Origin: an uncultured Holophagaceae bacterium
GTDB lineage: Bacteria; Acidobacteriota; Holophagae; Holophagales; Holophagaceae
Assembly: GCA_903890595.1 (NCBI GenBank)
Contig: CAITBU010000411.1
Coordinates: 1 to 6,438, forward strand
Length of the DNA stretch: 6,438 bases
Reading direction: 5' to 3'
Shown: positions 6,187-6,438 of the stretch, in pieces
Position numbering within the stretch: the first letter of the stretch is position 1
Layout of the letters: each line of letters starts with the position of its first letter
Program-made: the position numbers and the translations under genes
The notes under the pieces: model-generated
Database searches by the model: none
The model's input: the letters and a program-made list of their open reading frames with translations, nothing else
What the model was told of the DNA's origin: nothing

Positions 6187-6438
6187 TTACGTTGTCTTCT
6201 GCTCAATGCGGAAGATGACGAACTCGGCCGGCCTCAGGACTGCCACGCCCACGAGGCAGACCAGGCGACCTTGATCGAGGTCGTTCTGGGTCATGGAGCT
6301 GCGGTCGCACTTTACGAAGAAGGCTTCTTCCGGCTTCCCACCCAGCAGGGCCCCGTTCCGCCATTCGTTTAGGAGGAAGTCGCCGATGGCGCCGCAGAGC
6401 CTCGCCCAGAGGGGTTCGGCGTTGGGCTCGAAGGCCGC
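6187..6438 (-). CDS. Contractile tail sheath protein, C-terminal 83 residues (cut by window edge)
   Basis: The minus strand reads open from the window edge to a TAA at 6189-6187, giving the last 83 residues of a sheath protein. The pattern is that of the conserved sheath C-terminal domain: AFEPNAEPLWARL, FLLNEWRNGALLGGKPEEAF, FVKCDRSSMTQNDLDQGRL, then VAVLRPAEFVIFRIEQ before the end. In contractile phage tails, pyocins and extracellular contractile injection systems this domain supplies strands that lock neighbouring sheath subunits together around the inner tube. The start and N-terminal domains lie beyond position 6438. The wording resembles sheaths of injection systems of the Photorhabdus-cassette and antifeeding-prophage class as much as phage, and the two cannot be separated from 83 residues. 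By hand count this stretch is about 63% GC, lower than the neighbouring gene, and uses codons such as CTA, GTA, ACA and TAA, which hints at separate ancestry. It converges on the debranching gene. Confidence 0.88.
   Translation of the reverse strand, partial: AAFEPNAEPLWARLCGAIGDFLLNEWRNGALLGGKPEEAFFVKCDRSSMTQNDLDQGRLVCLVGVAVLRPAEFVIFRIEQKTT

Noticed and set aside
3180..6206. A 1008-codon open frame on the minus strand
   Set aside because: It is antisense to the debranching gene, which has clear GH13 and GH133 motifs. Its Gly/Gln/Arg/Pro-rich product has no recognisable domain and reflects the scarcity of stops opposite GC-biased codons.
6226..6233. GGCCGGCC palindrome near the sheath stop, able to pair with 6181-6186
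   Set aside because: The loop would be about 39 nt with only a 6-bp stem and no T-run, and it lies inside sheath coding sequence, so it is not supported as a terminator.

Overview
The window is a high-GC bacterial chromosomal segment, roughly 63% GC at the right end and well above 70% in the large central gene by hand count of sample lines. It holds four protein-coding genes. Two are complete: murA and a very large glycogen-debranching enzyme. Two are cut by the window edges: a putative lipoprotein at the left and the C-terminus of a contractile-tail sheath protein at the right. Only one murA is visible and the left-edge gene has a lipoprotein-like leader, so a Gram-negative or diderm host is likely. 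The composition, the fused GH13-GH133 enzyme and the sheath type bring high-GC Acidobacteriota (Holophaga/Geothrix-like) or former Deltaproteobacteria to mind, but nothing here fixes the taxon.

Layout. Positions 1-486 (minus) carry the N-terminal 162 residues of a small secreted, probably lipid-anchored protein of unknown function. After a 43-bp gap with a small GC hairpin comes murA (530-1831, minus), which lies upstream of the lipoprotein gene and is probably co-transcribed with it. A 97-bp divergent intergenic region (1832-1928) follows, containing a 15-bp dyad. The gene at 1929-6173 (plus) encodes a 1414-residue protein. It has an N-terminal beta domain, a GH13 alpha-amylase-type barrel with all four conserved motifs, a middle region I cannot assign, a GDE_N-like beta domain and a C-terminal GH133 amylo-alpha-1,6-glucosidase barrel. 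It converges, with only 13 bp between stop codons, on the last 83 codons of the tail sheath gene (6187-6438, minus).

Function. MurA makes the first committed peptidoglycan precursor in the cytosol. The debranching protein appears to combine transferase-like (GH13) and alpha-1,6-glucosidase (GH133) activities in one chain, the same order as eukaryotic AGL, and would dismantle branch points of glycogen. The sheath gene belongs to a contractile machine (prophage tail or extracellular contractile injection system) that extends beyond the right edge. No functional link between the three units is evident.

The least expected signal is a perfect 14-bp inverted repeat that brackets the debranching gene. 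One copy is in the divergent intergenic region (1861-1874) and the other is in the convergent gap (6173-6186). No tRNA, rRNA, CRISPR array, insertion sequence or transposase was seen.
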